Shown here in pieces: positions 1 through 9,100 of a stretch of DNA of 32,681 nt. The position numbers and the translations under genes are program-made. This stretch comes from Rhodoferax sp. (GTDB lineage: Bacteria; Pseudomonadota; Gammaproteobacteria; Burkholderiales; Burkholderiaceae_C): contig JACKLL010000023.1 in NCBI GenBank assembly GCA_024235935.1, positions 1 through 32,681 on the forward strand. Reading direction: 5' to 3'. How positions within the stretch are numbered: position 1 is the first letter of the stretch; every line of letters begins with the position of its first letter. Under the pieces are notes generated by a model. That model was not told where the DNA came from, searched no databases, and saw only the letters and a list, made by a program, of their open reading frames with translations.

Positions 1-2
1 CA

Positions 3-1058
3 GTCTTGATGCAGGACGAAGACCCGGTCGGCGGCCAGTGGAACTTCGACGCCGACAACCGCGAAGCGTTCGGCGCCGCGGGCCCCGGTGCCGTTCCTCC
101 GCGTGCGGCCTTCGAGCCCGATGCCACGACGCGCGAGGTGATCGCGCTCGTTGAGGCCCGCTTCGCACACCATCCGGGACAGCTCGACAGCTTTGCGTGG
201 CCGGTGACGCGCGCGCAGGCCTTGCAGTCCCTGCAGGCCTTCATCCAGGAACGCCTGCCGCTCTTCGGCCGGTTTCAGGACGCGATGTGGCCGGATGACC
301 CGTGGCTTTATCACTCCCATCTGTCGGCGGCGCTCAACCTGAAATTGCTGAATCCGCGCGAGGTGGTTGCGGCGGCCCAGGCGGCGTACCGCGACGGGCA
401 CGCGCCACTGGCCAGCGTCGAAGGCTTCGTCCGCCAGATCCTCGGCTGGCGCGAATACGTGCGCGGCATCTACTGGACCCAGATGCCGCAGTACCTGGAG
501 CGTAATGCGCTGGATGCCCAGCAGGACCTGCCCCCGTGGTTCTGGACCGGCGACACCGACATGGCCTGCCTGCGCGACGCCCTGGCGCAGACGCTGGCGC
601 ACGGCTACGCCAACCACATCCAGCGCCTGATGGTGACAGGCCTGTACACCTTGATGCTCGGTGTGCAACCCCAGCAGGTGCACCGCTGGTACCTGGCGGT
701 CTACGTCGACGCGGTGGAGTGGGTCGAGTTGCCCAACACCCTGGGCATGAGTCAGTACGCCGACGGCGGCGTCATGGGCAGCAAGCCCTACATCGCCACC
801 GGCAAGTACATCCAGCGCATGAGCCCGCACTGCAAGGGCTGTCGCTACGACCCCGCGCAGCGCATCGGCGACCGCGCCTGTCCGTTCACCACGCTCTATT
901 GGGACTTTCTGATGCGCCATGAAGCGGCGCTGGCCCGGAACCCGCGCATGGCGCTGCAGGTGAAGAACGTGGCGCGACTGACAGACACGCAGAAGCAGGC
1001 CGTGCGTGAACGCGCGGCGGCGATCCGCGGCGGTGCGCCTGGTGTCGCACATGCTTGA
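3..1058 (+). CDS. Fe-S bacterial cryptochrome/(6-4) photolyase (FeS-BCP, PhrB-like), 5' truncated by window edge
   Basis: This is the C-terminal two thirds of a cryptochrome/photolyase-family flavoprotein that would repair UV photoproducts with light. The reading frame is open to the window edge, so the true start lies upstream and the N-terminal antenna domain (roughly 160 residues) is missing. Counting from the TTG at 6, the visible part begins near the family motif GGQWNFD at residues 9-15 and includes the motif WVELPNTLGMSQYADGG. Four cysteines at 188, 276, 279 and 292 have spacings of 88, 3 and 13. These are the spacings I recall for the 4Fe-4S ligands of Agrobacterium PhrB (C350, C438, C441, C454). 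The family is known to bind FAD and a 4Fe-4S cluster. Its last 8 bases overlap the next gene, which suggests translational coupling in a photolyase operon. The family call is firm; the exact photoproduct specificity is inferred. Confidence 0.93.
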   Translation, partial: VLMQDEDPVGGQWNFDADNREAFGAAGPGAVPPRAAFEPDATTREVIALVEARFAHHPGQLDSFAWPVTRAQALQSLQAFIQERLPLFGRFQDAMWPDDPWLYHSHLSAALNLKLLNPREVVAAAQAAYRDGHAPLASVEGFVRQILGWREYVRGIYWTQMPQYLERNALDAQQDLPPWFWTGDTDMACLRDALAQTLAHGYANHIQRLMVTGLYTLMLGVQPQQVHRWYLAVYVDAVEWVELPNTLGMSQYADGGVMGSKPYIATGKYIQRMSPHCKGCRYDPAQRIGDRACPFTTLYWDFLMRHEAALARNPRMALQVKNVARLTDTQKQAVRERAAAIRGGAPGVAHA

Positions 1059-2262
1059 CGGCTTCATGCCCACGCTTGGCGCAGCACAGGCCCGCATCGC
1101 TGCCGTGCGGCCAGCCGCTTACGCACGCACGCGCAACGCGCTCGACGGGGCGGTCAGCCAGCTGTCGCCGTACATCACGCACGGCTTCGTCACGCTGCCC
1201 GAGGTGTTGGCCGGCGTGGCCGCGCGCCATGCGCTCCACGTGCAGCACAAGTTCGTCTACGAGCTGGGCTGGCGCGCCTATTTTCGCCATGTCTGGCAGC
1301 ACCGCGGAGAAGCCATTATTCGCTCGCTGCACGAAGGCCCGCTGCCCGAGGATGCCTACGCGCGCGCGCTGCCGGCCGACATCCGGCAGGCCTGCACCGG
1401 CGTGCCGGTGGTGGACGAAGCCGTGCGTGAACTCTATGCCACCGGCATGTTGCACAACCACGCGCGCATGTGGCTGGCCAGCTACGTGGTGCATGTGCGC
1501 AAGGTTCATTGGTGCGTCGCCGCCGATTGGCTTTATGGCCACCTGCTCGACGGCGACCTCGCCAGCAACCACCTCAGCTGGCAATGGGTCGCAGGCACCG
1601 GCAGCACCAAGCCCTACCTCTTCAATGCCGACAACGTGGCTCGCCATGCACCCGCGCCATGGCACAGCCCGGGCAGCGCGATCGACATGTCCTACGAAGC
1701 GCTGGACCGCATGGCACGCCAGCCGATGCGGCAGGGTCGGGGCGAACAGCGCATGCTGCCCGACAAGCCCCTGTCGATCGAACCCCACCTGGTCGCCGAG
1801 CCGCCTGGTGAAGTTCGTGTAACGGCCCCCGACGCTGCCGCCGTTGCCGGCCGCGATGTCTGGCTGGTTCACCCCTGGAGCTTGGGCGCACTGCCCGCCG
1901 CGTTGCCGGCCGACACCCGCGTGATCGGTATCTTCGTAGCCGACTTTCACTGCGCCTGGCCGTGGAGCGAAAGGCGCTGGCACTTCGTCGGCAAGCGCAT
2001 GGCCGAACTCACCGCGCAGCGCTGGCACGGTGACGCCACCGCCATCGGCGCCGCGCTGCGGGGCGCGCGCAGCGTGCGCAGCATCGACGAGCCCCACCTT
2101 GCGCCGTGGCTGGCGCGCTGGGCGGAATGTGGCGCGGCGCCGGCGCTTTTCCCGTCAGTCGATCGGTGCTGCAACTCCTTCTCGCAATGGTGGCGTCGCG
2201 CCTCTCGCGGCCTGGACTCGGCCGCCGACCTATTGGCCGTGGGCGAGGTGCCGGCATGGTGA
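1051..2262 (+). CDS. FAD-binding photolyase-like protein with apparently permuted domains
   Basis: This protein of about 403 residues resembles the helical FAD-binding domain of DNA photolyases, but that domain sits at the N terminus. Visible photolyase motifs are TGVPVVDEAVRELYATG, LHNHARMWLASY and DLASNHLSWQWVAGTG, which in photolyases line the FAD and substrate pocket. After a linker, residues of about 265-400 look like an alpha/beta domain: a strand WLVHPWSLG, a strand RVIGIFVAD, then WPWSERRWHFVGKRM. This pattern recalls the domain that normally precedes the FAD domain in photolyases. I chose the ATG at 1051 because it overlaps the previous stop by 8 bases; a GTG at 1006 is in frame. The stop overlaps the next start. 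Photolyase-like flavin binding is well supported; the catalytic role and the permutation are inference. Confidence 0.85.
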   Translation: MLDGFMPTLGAAQARIAAVRPAAYARTRNALDGAVSQLSPYITHGFVTLPEVLAGVAARHALHVQHKFVYELGWRAYFRHVWQHRGEAIIRSLHEGPLPEDAYARALPADIRQACTGVPVVDEAVRELYATGMLHNHARMWLASYVVHVRKVHWCVAADWLYGHLLDGDLASNHLSWQWVAGTGSTKPYLFNADNVARHAPAPWHSPGSAIDMSYEALDRMARQPMRQGRGEQRMLPDKPLSIEPHLVAEPPGEVRVTAPDAAAVAGRDVWLVHPWSLGALPAALPADTRVIGIFVADFHCAWPWSERRWHFVGKRMAELTAQRWHGDATAIGAALRGARSVRSIDEPHLAPWLARWAECGAAPALFPSVDRCCNSFSQWWRRASRGLDSAADLLAVGEVPAW

Positions 2263-2735
2263 CCGAGCCTGTGCGCGACGTCGACCGGGAGGCGTCGCCG
2301 CTGACCGTGCTGTACGACGGCGCTTGCCCGTTGTGCCGGCGCGAGATCGGCGTCTACCGCGGCCTGCAGCCGTTGCAGGCGGACATGCCAGTGTGTTTTG
2401 TCGATGTCAGCGACGCCTCCTTGTCGCTGCCGCCCGGCACCTCGCGCGCGCAACTGCTGGCACGCTTTCACGTGCGCGGCCGTGACGGTGAGTTGCTCAG
2501 CGGCGCCCAAGCCTTCCTCGCGCTCTGGGCCGCGCTGCCCGGTTGGCGCTGGCTGGCACGGGCCGGCCGCGTGCCGGGCGCGGCCTGGGTGATGGAGCGC
2601 AGCTACAGGCTCTTCCTGCGCTGGCGGCCAAGCCTTCAGCGCTGGGCGGTTCGTCTGGACAAAGGGGGCCGCCCGACCCCGCGGAAGCCGCATCGCCCGG
2701 ACCCTGCTGACCCGCACGACGACGCAAGCCCTTGA
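2256..2735 (+). CDS. DCC family thiol-disulfide oxidoreductase (DUF393)
   Basis: A 159-residue protein of the DCC/DUF393 family, proposed thioredoxin-like oxidoreductases. The diagnostic N-terminal motif LTVLYDGACPLCRREI is present, with the redox CxxC at Cys24 and Cys27. The ATG at 2256 overlaps the stop codon of the upstream photolyase-like gene (ATGGTGA, 7 bases), which fixes the start and argues for coupled translation. The C-terminal 25 residues are rich in Pro, Arg and Asp and look disordered. Its place directly behind two photolyase-type genes suggests a role in flavin or Fe-S redox maintenance in that operon, but this is only a contextual guess. Confidence 0.88.
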   Translation: MVTEPVRDVDREASPLTVLYDGACPLCRREIGVYRGLQPLQADMPVCFVDVSDASLSLPPGTSRAQLLARFHVRGRDGELLSGAQAFLALWAALPGWRWLARAGRVPGAAWVMERSYRLFLRWRPSLQRWAVRLDKGGRPTPRKPHRPDPADPHDDASP

Positions 2736-2766
2736 TTCCAACCCCGGCAGCTTCGGAAGACACTCC

Positions 2767-2868
2767 ATGCGCACGAGCGCCCGCATCACCGGTGCCAGCG
2801 GCGGTATCGGGCAGCGCCTGAGGGCCATCCGGCAGCGCGGCACACTGCTGCCACGGACGATCGGGTGA
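2767..2868 (+). pseudogene. N-terminal remnant of a short-chain dehydrogenase/epimerase
   Basis: A 33-codon frame begins with an ATG about 5 bases after a GGAAGA-like ribosome site. It encodes MRTSARITGASGGIGQRL and then a short tail ending in a stop. The TGASGGIG segment is the classic NAD(P)-binding glycine motif of short-chain dehydrogenases or extended epimerases. Such proteins usually run 230 residues or more, and nothing recognisable follows, so this looks like the surviving start of a deleted or decayed gene. I recall SDR genes near photolyase operons in related bacteria, which would fit its place as the former fourth gene here. It may still be translated as a short peptide. Confidence 0.55.
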
Positions 2869-2909
2869 AAGCGACCGGGCTTCGGCCGGCGTTACGCCAA
2901 GCGCCGGCC

Positions 2910-4274
2910 TCAGCGCCCGACGCGAACCTGCCAGACCGTATTGCCGACATCGTCCGCCACCAGCAAGCGCCCCGCAGCGTCGACGGCGACGCCCACCGGG
3001 CGACCCCAGGCATGGCCGTCCGGCGACACGAATCCATCCAGGATGTCGATCGGTTTTCCGACCGGCTGGCCCTGCGCAAACGGCACCCAGATGACCTTGT
3101 AGCCACTCATGGGACGGCGGTTCCAGGATCCATGCAGGCCGATGAACATGCCTTCGGCAGACGTGCGTGCGGTGCTCGCATCGGAGACGGCATCGATCAG
3201 TGGCGAATGCGTCGCCGCGGCCAGGCCCAGTGGCGCCACATGGGAGCCCAGCGCGTAGACCGGCACCTTGACCTCGCGCGACGGCGTCGGCAGCGCCCAT
3301 TCGACGCGGCTGTCGCGGTGGGTGCCGTACCACCACCAGGGCCAGCCCAGGAAGTCGCCGCTGGCCACCGGGGTCAGGTAGTCCGGTACCAGGTCGCTGC
3401 CCAGTTCGTCGCGCTCGTTGACCACCGTCCATAGCGTACCGTCGGATGACCAGGCCATTCCCACGGGATTGCGCAGGCCGTCGGCGAAACCCGTGGTGGC
3501 GCCCGTGCTGCGGTCGATCTTCAGGATGGAAGCGCGGCCGGCCTCGGCGGCCATGCCGCGTTCGGCAATGTTGCTGTTCGATCCGACCGACACATAGAGG
3601 CTGCGACCATCGGGGCTGGCCAGCAGGCCTTTGGTCCAGTGGTGGTTGATCGGGCCCGCCGGCAGCGTCGCCACCGTGCGCGGCGCCGCGCTGATGTGGG
3701 TCTGACCGGGGGTATAGGGGAATTCGAGCACGGCGTCGGTGTTGGCGACGTACAGATGGTCGCCCACCAGCGCCATGCCGAATGGCGAATGCAGCCCGAC
3801 AAGAAAGGGCACGCGCAATTCGGCGACACCGTCGCCGTCCGCGTCGCGCAGCAGCGTGATGCGGTCGGCGCTGGGAACCCCGGCACCGGCAGACGCCATG
3901 ACCTGTTTCATCACCCAGCCTTTGATGCCCCGGCCTTCCTCGGGACGCGCCGGCGCATTGCTCTCTGCGACCAGTACATCGCCATTGGGCAGCACATGCA
4001 CCCAGCGCGGATGGTCCAGTCCGCTGGCAAAGTCACGCACCGAGAGGCCGGCGCCCGCTTGCGGCGCTTGCCCTTGCGGCCAACCGATGGCCGGGGCGAT
4101 GTTGACCGTCGGAATCAAGGGCGCAGAGGGCTTGGCAAGCACGGGCTGCGGGCCGACATCGGCGCCGGGCGCGATGCGGCTGTAGTCGGAGCAGCCGGGC
4201 AGCATAGCGACGAGCAGCAGCGCCAGCCCTCCGGTGGCGACGCTTCTGAAGCGGATGTTGGACAGTGCAGGCAT
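2910..4274 (-). CDS. PQQ-dependent sugar (sorbosone/aldose) dehydrogenase, lipoprotein
   Basis: A 454-residue exported beta-propeller protein of the glucose/sorbosone dehydrogenase family, which uses PQQ to oxidise sugars in the periplasm. The chosen ATG at 4274 starts a signal peptide (GGLALLLVAMLPGC) ending in a lipobox-like LPGC, so Cys28 is the probable lipid anchor; proline before glycine is unusual. Family features include HPRWVHVLPNGDVLVAES near the start, DGDGVAELRVPFLVGLHSPFG, NHHWTKGLLASPDG, ADGLRNPVGMAW, LHGSWNRRPMSGYKV and a final RPVGVAVDAAGRLLVADD blade. No PQQ biosynthesis gene lies in the window, so the cofactor would come from elsewhere. No strong Shine-Dalgarno is visible, and an upstream start at 4412 is in frame but would bury the signal peptide. 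It stands alone, divergent from the next gene. Confidence 0.88.
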   Translation of the reverse strand: MPALSNIRFRSVATGGLALLLVAMLPGCSDYSRIAPGADVGPQPVLAKPSAPLIPTVNIAPAIGWPQGQAPQAGAGLSVRDFASGLDHPRWVHVLPNGDVLVAESNAPARPEEGRGIKGWVMKQVMASAGAGVPSADRITLLRDADGDGVAELRVPFLVGLHSPFGMALVGDHLYVANTDAVLEFPYTPGQTHISAAPRTVATLPAGPINHHWTKGLLASPDGRSLYVSVGSNSNIAERGMAAEAGRASILKIDRSTGATTGFADGLRNPVGMAWSSDGTLWTVVNERDELGSDLVPDYLTPVASGDFLGWPWWWYGTHRDSRVEWALPTPSREVKVPVYALGSHVAPLGLAAATHSPLIDAVSDASTARTSAEGMFIGLHGSWNRRPMSGYKVIWVPFAQGQPVGKPIDILDGFVSPDGHAWGRPVGVAVDAAGRLLVADDVGNTVWQVRVGR

Positions 4275-4531
4275 CGGGACACTATGCGCCCATGTCCACG
4301 TGCCGTCTGTAGGAGCAGACCGCCTCCCGATCGACGCCGCCGCGGCGCGTGTTGCCGCTGGGGGCTGCAGCTTCGCCGCGCGCCACGGAACCTGGCGTAG
4401 GACAGCTACCACGGCGACGCGCGCGTTCCTCCGATGGTCGATGTGCCCTGGCCTGCAGATACTGGGGCATCCATCGGGGAGGACTTCGTCTTGACGTCCT
4501 TGCCGTCGCTGTCTTGCTTCTGGAGGTCACC

Positions 4532-4930
4532 ATGCCCGACGTGTTCCGTCATCCATCCCTTTTTCGCTGCGCCGCTGCCGCCGTCTTCGTGGCGATGGCG
4601 TCGAGCCAGGTTGTCGCCGCCGCAGACCCCTCGTCCGAGGCGCAACTCCGATACCGCCAGGAGATGGCCCAATGCAACAGCGGGAAATCCAGCCAGGACG
4701 CGGCGAACTGCCGGCTCGAGGCGCGCAACGCACGCGATGCAGCGCGCAAGGGCGCGCTGTCCGCGCCGGGTGCCGACCTGCAGGACAACGCGCAGCAGCG
4801 CTGCAAGGTGCATCATGGTGTGGATCGCAGCGCGTGCGAGGCGCGCATGCGCGGTGAAGGCGCGGTCGAAGGCAGTGTTGGTGGTGGGGGCGTGCTGCGC
4901 GAGAAGACGATCGTCGTCCCGGGGTCCTGA
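4532..4930 (+). CDS. Small exported protein of unknown function
   Basis: A 132-residue protein with a clear Sec signal peptide: basic start, hydrophobic core around residues 11-28, and probable cleavage after VVAAA near residue 31. The mature part is charged and alpha-helical, with an Ala/Arg-rich centre, four spaced cysteines (two in the first half, two in KVHHGVDRSACEARM) and a Gly/Val-rich tail GSVGGGGVLREK. I recognise this layout from uncharacterised exported proteins of Burkholderiales, but I know of no assigned function. The four cysteines could form two disulfides in the periplasm. The start at 4532 is supported by GGAGGT 5 bases upstream. A divergent intergenic region of 257 bases separates it from the sugar dehydrogenase. 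Confidence 0.8.
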   Translation: MPDVFRHPSLFRCAAAAVFVAMASSQVVAAADPSSEAQLRYRQEMAQCNSGKSSQDAANCRLEARNARDAARKGALSAPGADLQDNAQQRCKVHHGVDRSACEARMRGEGAVEGSVGGGGVLREKTIVVPGS

Positions 4931-4966
4931 ATGCCGCTACATGCCACAGCGCTGCGGCTTGCGCAA

Positions 4967-4982
4967 TGTTCGGTAGCGAACA
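4967..4982. promoter_or_regulatory. CRP-geometry palindrome, site A (upstream of zinc-ribbon gene)
   Basis: TGTTCGGTAGCGAACA is a perfect 6-bp inverted repeat with a 4-bp centre, followed by GAC. It is one of six related sites in the window (consensus TGTNCGNTANCGNACA). A weak candidate -10 (TACGGT, 5004-5009) would place the centre of the palindrome near -41.5, the usual class II activator position. Binding by a Crp/Fnr protein is inferred. Confidence 0.65.
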
Positions 4983-5064
4983 GACAAGCAAGCGCATCAC
5001 AACTACGGTGTGCAGGCAAGGTCCTGCCCACATGGTTCGCATGTTCACAACGAAGGACTTCCTG

Positions 5065-5484
5065 ATGCGCATGGATTCCCAAGACCGGTCGCAGCCCGCG
5101 GAACTGGCGGCGGACCCCTACAAGTGCCCGATGTGCCAGGGCCGCCTGATCCGTACACGGCGGCGCGTGGTGGACCGCGTGCGCAGCCTGTTCAGTCCGG
5201 TCAAGCGTTACCGCTGTGCCAATTTCGCCTGCCAGTGGCATGGCAACATAGCCCACTATCGTGCAGACTCCTGGGAATCGTCTCAATCCGACGCGCCTCC
5301 GTTCAGCGGCGATCTGAAGCGGCCCAAGGGCCGCGTACCCGCCGCGTTTGTCGTGCACATGGTGCTGGTGGTCGCCGGCGTGGTTTTTGTGCTGGTTTTC
5401 AGCAGCCTGGAGCCGGTGCCCTGGATCACGCAGCCCGCACAGGCGCGCGACTCCGTCATCTATGAACCGGTGACCGTGCGTTGA
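5065..5484 (+). CDS. Zinc-ribbon, single-pass membrane protein of unknown function
   Basis: A 139-residue protein with a zinc-ribbon-like knuckle pair near the N terminus (Cys21, Cys24, Cys51, Cys56: CPMC and CANFAC) and one predicted transmembrane helix at residues 92-115 (PAAFVVHMVLVVAGVVFVLV). Between the cysteines lies a strongly basic stretch (TRRRVVDRVR). The start at 5065 follows AAGGA with 7-base spacing; earlier in-frame starts would run over the palindrome at 4967. The 3' end overlaps the convergent DUF1003 gene by 25 bases. No function can be assigned. The layout suggests a cytoplasmic metal-binding head tethered to the inner membrane. The upstream palindrome, shared with the Crp/Fnr genes further on, suggests membership of the same regulon. 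Confidence 0.75.
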   Translation: MRMDSQDRSQPAELAADPYKCPMCQGRLIRTRRRVVDRVRSLFSPVKRYRCANFACQWHGNIAHYRADSWESSQSDAPPFSGDLKRPKGRVPAAFVVHMVLVVAGVVFVLVFSSLEPVPWITQPAQARDSVIYEPVTVR

Positions 5485-6134
5485 TCGCCTGAGGCGGCGC
5501 TGCGCACATCCATCGCCTGGCAGGTCCGATTCGCGCACGCGAGCAGCTCTGCCAGGTGGGTCATCTGCTGGTGCTGCAGCGCCAGCATCTCGGTCCACTG
5601 TTGCTGGCGCAATTGATCGAATTTCTCGTGCAGCAACATGATCTCGAGCTCGGCCTTGAGGTTCACCTCGTAGTCGTGTTCCGCACGCATGCGGTCCTTC
5701 TCGGACTGGCGGTTGTTGGACATCAGGATGATGGGTGCCTGGATCGCGGCCAGCATCGACAGCACGAGATTCAGCAGAATGTAGGGGTAGGGGTCGAAGG
5801 CATGGGCCCCACCCGTCAACAGCGCGGTGTTCAGGCCCACCCAGCCCAGCAGCACCACCACGAACAAGCCGATGAAGGTCCATGAGCCGCCGGGCCGCTC
5901 CCAAGGCGAATCCCGCAGTGCGCAGCACGGAGGGTACTCCTGTGAACCGCCAAACCGTGCGACTGCGTCGGCCGCACGCTGACCTAGGCTGTCGCCGACG
6001 CCGCGGTGGGTGCGTGGATTACGTGTAATGCGGGTCCGGTTGGCAATGTGGCGTGCCACATTGCGTGTGTGTTCGTCCAGCGTGTGATAGTCGGCGCCCA
6101 GCAGCTGGCGCGCGATGGCCTCGGGTTTGAGCAT
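5460..6134 (-). CDS. DUF1003 domain membrane protein with 20-residue insertion
   Basis: A 224-residue inner-membrane protein of the DUF1003 family. Its core is recognisable from SWTFIGLFVVVLLGWVGLN, FDPYPYILLNLVLSMLAAIQAPIILMS and NRQSEKDRMRAEHDYEVNLKA, giving two transmembrane helices and then a charged, coiled-coil-prone tail. The start ATG at 6134 shares a base with the ndvB stop (TGATG), so it is translationally coupled as the last gene of that operon. Odd feature: the usual GGSW-TFI junction is split by 20 extra residues (65-84, QEYPPCCALRDSPWERPGGS), encoded by a 60-bp insertion flanked by near-identical 9-bp direct repeats. The insertion lies just before the first membrane helix and keeps the frame, so the protein may still work. 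The biochemical role of DUF1003 is not established. Confidence 0.9.
   Translation of the reverse strand: MLKPEAIARQLLGADYHTLDEHTRNVARHIANRTRITRNPRTHRGVGDSLGQRAADAVARFGGSQEYPPCCALRDSPWERPGGSWTFIGLFVVVLLGWVGLNTALLTGGAHAFDPYPYILLNLVLSMLAAIQAPIILMSNNRQSEKDRMRAEHDYEVNLKAELEIMLLHEKFDQLRQQQWTEMLALQHQQMTHLAELLACANRTCQAMDVRSAASGDQRTVTGS
5883..5951. repeat. 60-bp in-frame insertion flanked by 9-bp direct repeats
   Basis: TGAGCCGCC at 5883-5891 and TGAACCGCC at 5943-5951 match at 8 of 9 bases and lie exactly 60 bp apart. The segment between them encodes residues that interrupt the conserved GGSW motif of DUF1003. This looks like insertion of a short GC-rich mobile repeat with target duplication, or a repeat-mediated expansion. 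I found no second full copy in the window. Confidence 0.5.
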
Positions 6135-9100
6135 CAGGTCTCCTCGCCGTATCCCCAGGGCACGACATGGCATGACCCGTCGGGCAGGTTCTTCCATTCG
6201 AGCGGCGCTCCAGGTTGCAGCAGCGATGCGCCCTCGACCGCTACGGCCGCCAGGGCCAGGCTGGCGCGCCCGTGCCACAGGATGAAGCGCAGGCTGCGGC
6301 CTTCGCGTGTCAGCACCAGTTCGACCCGCGTCCAGTCCGCAGGCAGGCAGGGCGCGAAGTGGAGTGTGGCCGGCCCCAGGTGCAGTCCGAACATCGACTC
6401 GATGGCCGCGCGGTGCATCCATCCGGCAGACCCGGTGTACCAGCTCCAGCCGCCGCGACCCGCATACGGCGGCTGGCTGTAGATGTCGCCGGCCATCACA
6501 TAGGGCTCCAGGCCATAGGCCTCGCGTTGTGCCGGATCGGCCGCGCGGTGTGCGGGATTCAGGTAGCGGAAATAGCGCCAGACCCGGTCGCCTGCGGTCG
6601 CATCATGCGGCTCGCGCACGCCGAGCTGCGCCTGTGCCATCAGGGCCCAGATGGCGGCGTGGCTGTACTGGCCGCCGTTTTCGCGGACGCCCGGCGGATA
6701 GGCCTGGATGTAGCCGGCACTGGGCGACTGGTGCTGCAGCGGCGGATACAGCAACCGTATCAGGCCGGTCGTGGGGTCAACCAGCTGGCGTTCGGCGGCA
6801 TCCATGGCCTGGCGCGCACGCTGCGGCGGTGCAACGCCCGACAGGACGGCCCAGGCCTGCGCGATCAGGTCGATGCGTGCCTCGGTGTTGGCAGCCGACC
6901 CCAGGACCTGTCCGTCGTCGAAGAATGCGCGGCGATACCATTCGCCGTCCCAGGCCGGTCCCTGCAGCGCCTCTTTCCAACCCCGGGCAGCAAGCTCCCA
7001 GGCGTCGGCGCGCACCGTTTCGCCACGGGCCCGGGCGAGCGGCGCGAAACCGGCGACGACTGTGCACAGGAACCAGGCCAGCCAGACGGATTCGCCCCGA
7101 CCCTCGATGCCGACCCGGTTCATGCCGTCGTTCCAGTCGCCGCTGCCCATCAACGGCAGGCCGTGTACGCCGGTGCGCAGGCTGTGGTCGATGGCACGGG
7201 CGGCATGCTCGAACACCGACGCTTGCTGGTCGCTGACCACCGGCACGTAGTAGGCGTCTTCCGCTTCCGGCGCGATCGCGGCGCCTTCGATGAAGGGCAC
7301 CACTGCGTCCAGCAACGCAGGGTTGCCGCTGGTCTGCAGGTGATGCAGGCAGGCAAAGGGGAGCCACAGCAGGTCGTCCGAAAAGCGGGTGCGCACGCCT
7401 GCACCATCGGGGGCATGCCACCAGTGCTGCACGTCGCCTTGCGGGAACTGGCGCGCGGCCGCGGTCAGGATCTGCTGGGGCAGCATCTGCGGCGCGGCCC
7501 AGGTCATCGCCATGGCGTCCTGCAGCTGGTCGCGAAATCCGGTGGCACCGCCGGCCTGGTAGAAACCGGCCTTGGCCCACATGCGGCACGCAACATTCTG
7601 GTACAGCAGCCAGCGGTTGACCATCACGTCGAACAGCGGGTCGGGTGTCGACACCTGGACGGCGCCCAGGAGCGTGTCCCAGGCCGCACGTACCGATGCT
7701 GCGCGCTGGTGAGGGTCGACGGCACCGTCGGTATCGGCGCTGCGCACTGCGGCAGCCGGATCAGCGCCATAGCCGAGCAGGAACACCCGTTGCGCCGTCT
7801 CTCCGGGCCGGAGGTGGATGCGCAGCGCCAGCGCCGCACAGGGGTCCAGACCCGCGCCCGCGTTCTGGCCCAGCTGCTGCGGCAATTGCAGCGCACCGTG
7901 GCTGTCCAGAAGTTCACGTCGGTCACAGGTCCATTCGGCCTGTTCACCTGCATCGAGTCCGACCGACAGGTAGCCGGTTGCGCCGCCGAAATTGGTCGAG
8001 CGCTCGCTCTGGGTGCAGGACAGGGTCATGCGCCCTGGCGCCGCGTGGCTGGCAGTGTGCGCCGTGGCGCGGTCACCCCTGCGGCTGCCCATGATCCACT
8101 CCGCGATCCCCACGAGACGCAGATGGGCCGTGCTGCTGCCGCGGTTGACGAGCTGCAGGCGGACCTGCTTGGTCGAGGTCAGCGGGTCGACACACCACGA
8201 TGCCGTGACATCGACATCCAGGTGACGGTGGCGAATCGTGCTGATGCCCTGGCCGTGGCTGACCTGGTAGACCACACCATCAGCACCCCAGGCGCTGGGC
8301 GCGACGCTCCAGACCTGCCGCGTTCTGCGGTCCTGCAGCAAAAACCATTCGGCGGGTGGGTCTGCGACCGGGTCGTTGGACCAGCCGGTGATCTGCATGA
8401 GCCGGCTGTTCACCGCCCAGCTGTAGCCGCCGCCGGTCTCGGACAACTGGGCGCCGAAGTCGGGATTGGCCAGCACGTTGATCCAGGGGCGCAGCGGACG
8501 CAGGGCAGGGCCCACGTCAAAGCGGAACTCTCCCGTGGGCAGGTCGAAGCGGCCTTCGGTGGTCTGCGGGTCCGACACGAGCAGGCTGCCGCTTGCAACA
8601 GGCGTGGCCGGGTGTTCAGCGCGCTGCGCCATGGCCTGCTGGTGCCACGCCAGCCACTGGTCCATCAGGTGCGAAAACGGCCGGCCATCGGCATGCAGTT
8701 GCACCCGTGCCAGTCGCCGCAGGCTCGCCTGTTCGTCGGCACTGAGGGCTTCGGCCGACCACACATGCATCTGTGCCTGCGCCGCACCCGCCTGGCCCTG
8801 GGTATCGGCCGCATAGCGCTCCTGCAGCACCGCGAGTTCGCGCTGCACATCCATCACGTAGGAGGTGGGTTCGAGATTCACCACGACCAGGTCACAGGCG
8901 ACACCGCCCCAGGCCCACCAGCGCAGTGCCTGTGTGGCCACCCGCAGCAGATTCAGGCCTTCGATGACGGTGGCCCACACCAGCACGATCGGCCGGTCGC
9001 CGGAAATGCCCAGCCGCCACAGCAGTCGCTTGTCACTGCTTTGCGGGCCGGTCTCGCCCTGCGGGTCGCCACCGAAGCCGGGCGGGCGCGCCAGGCTGAA

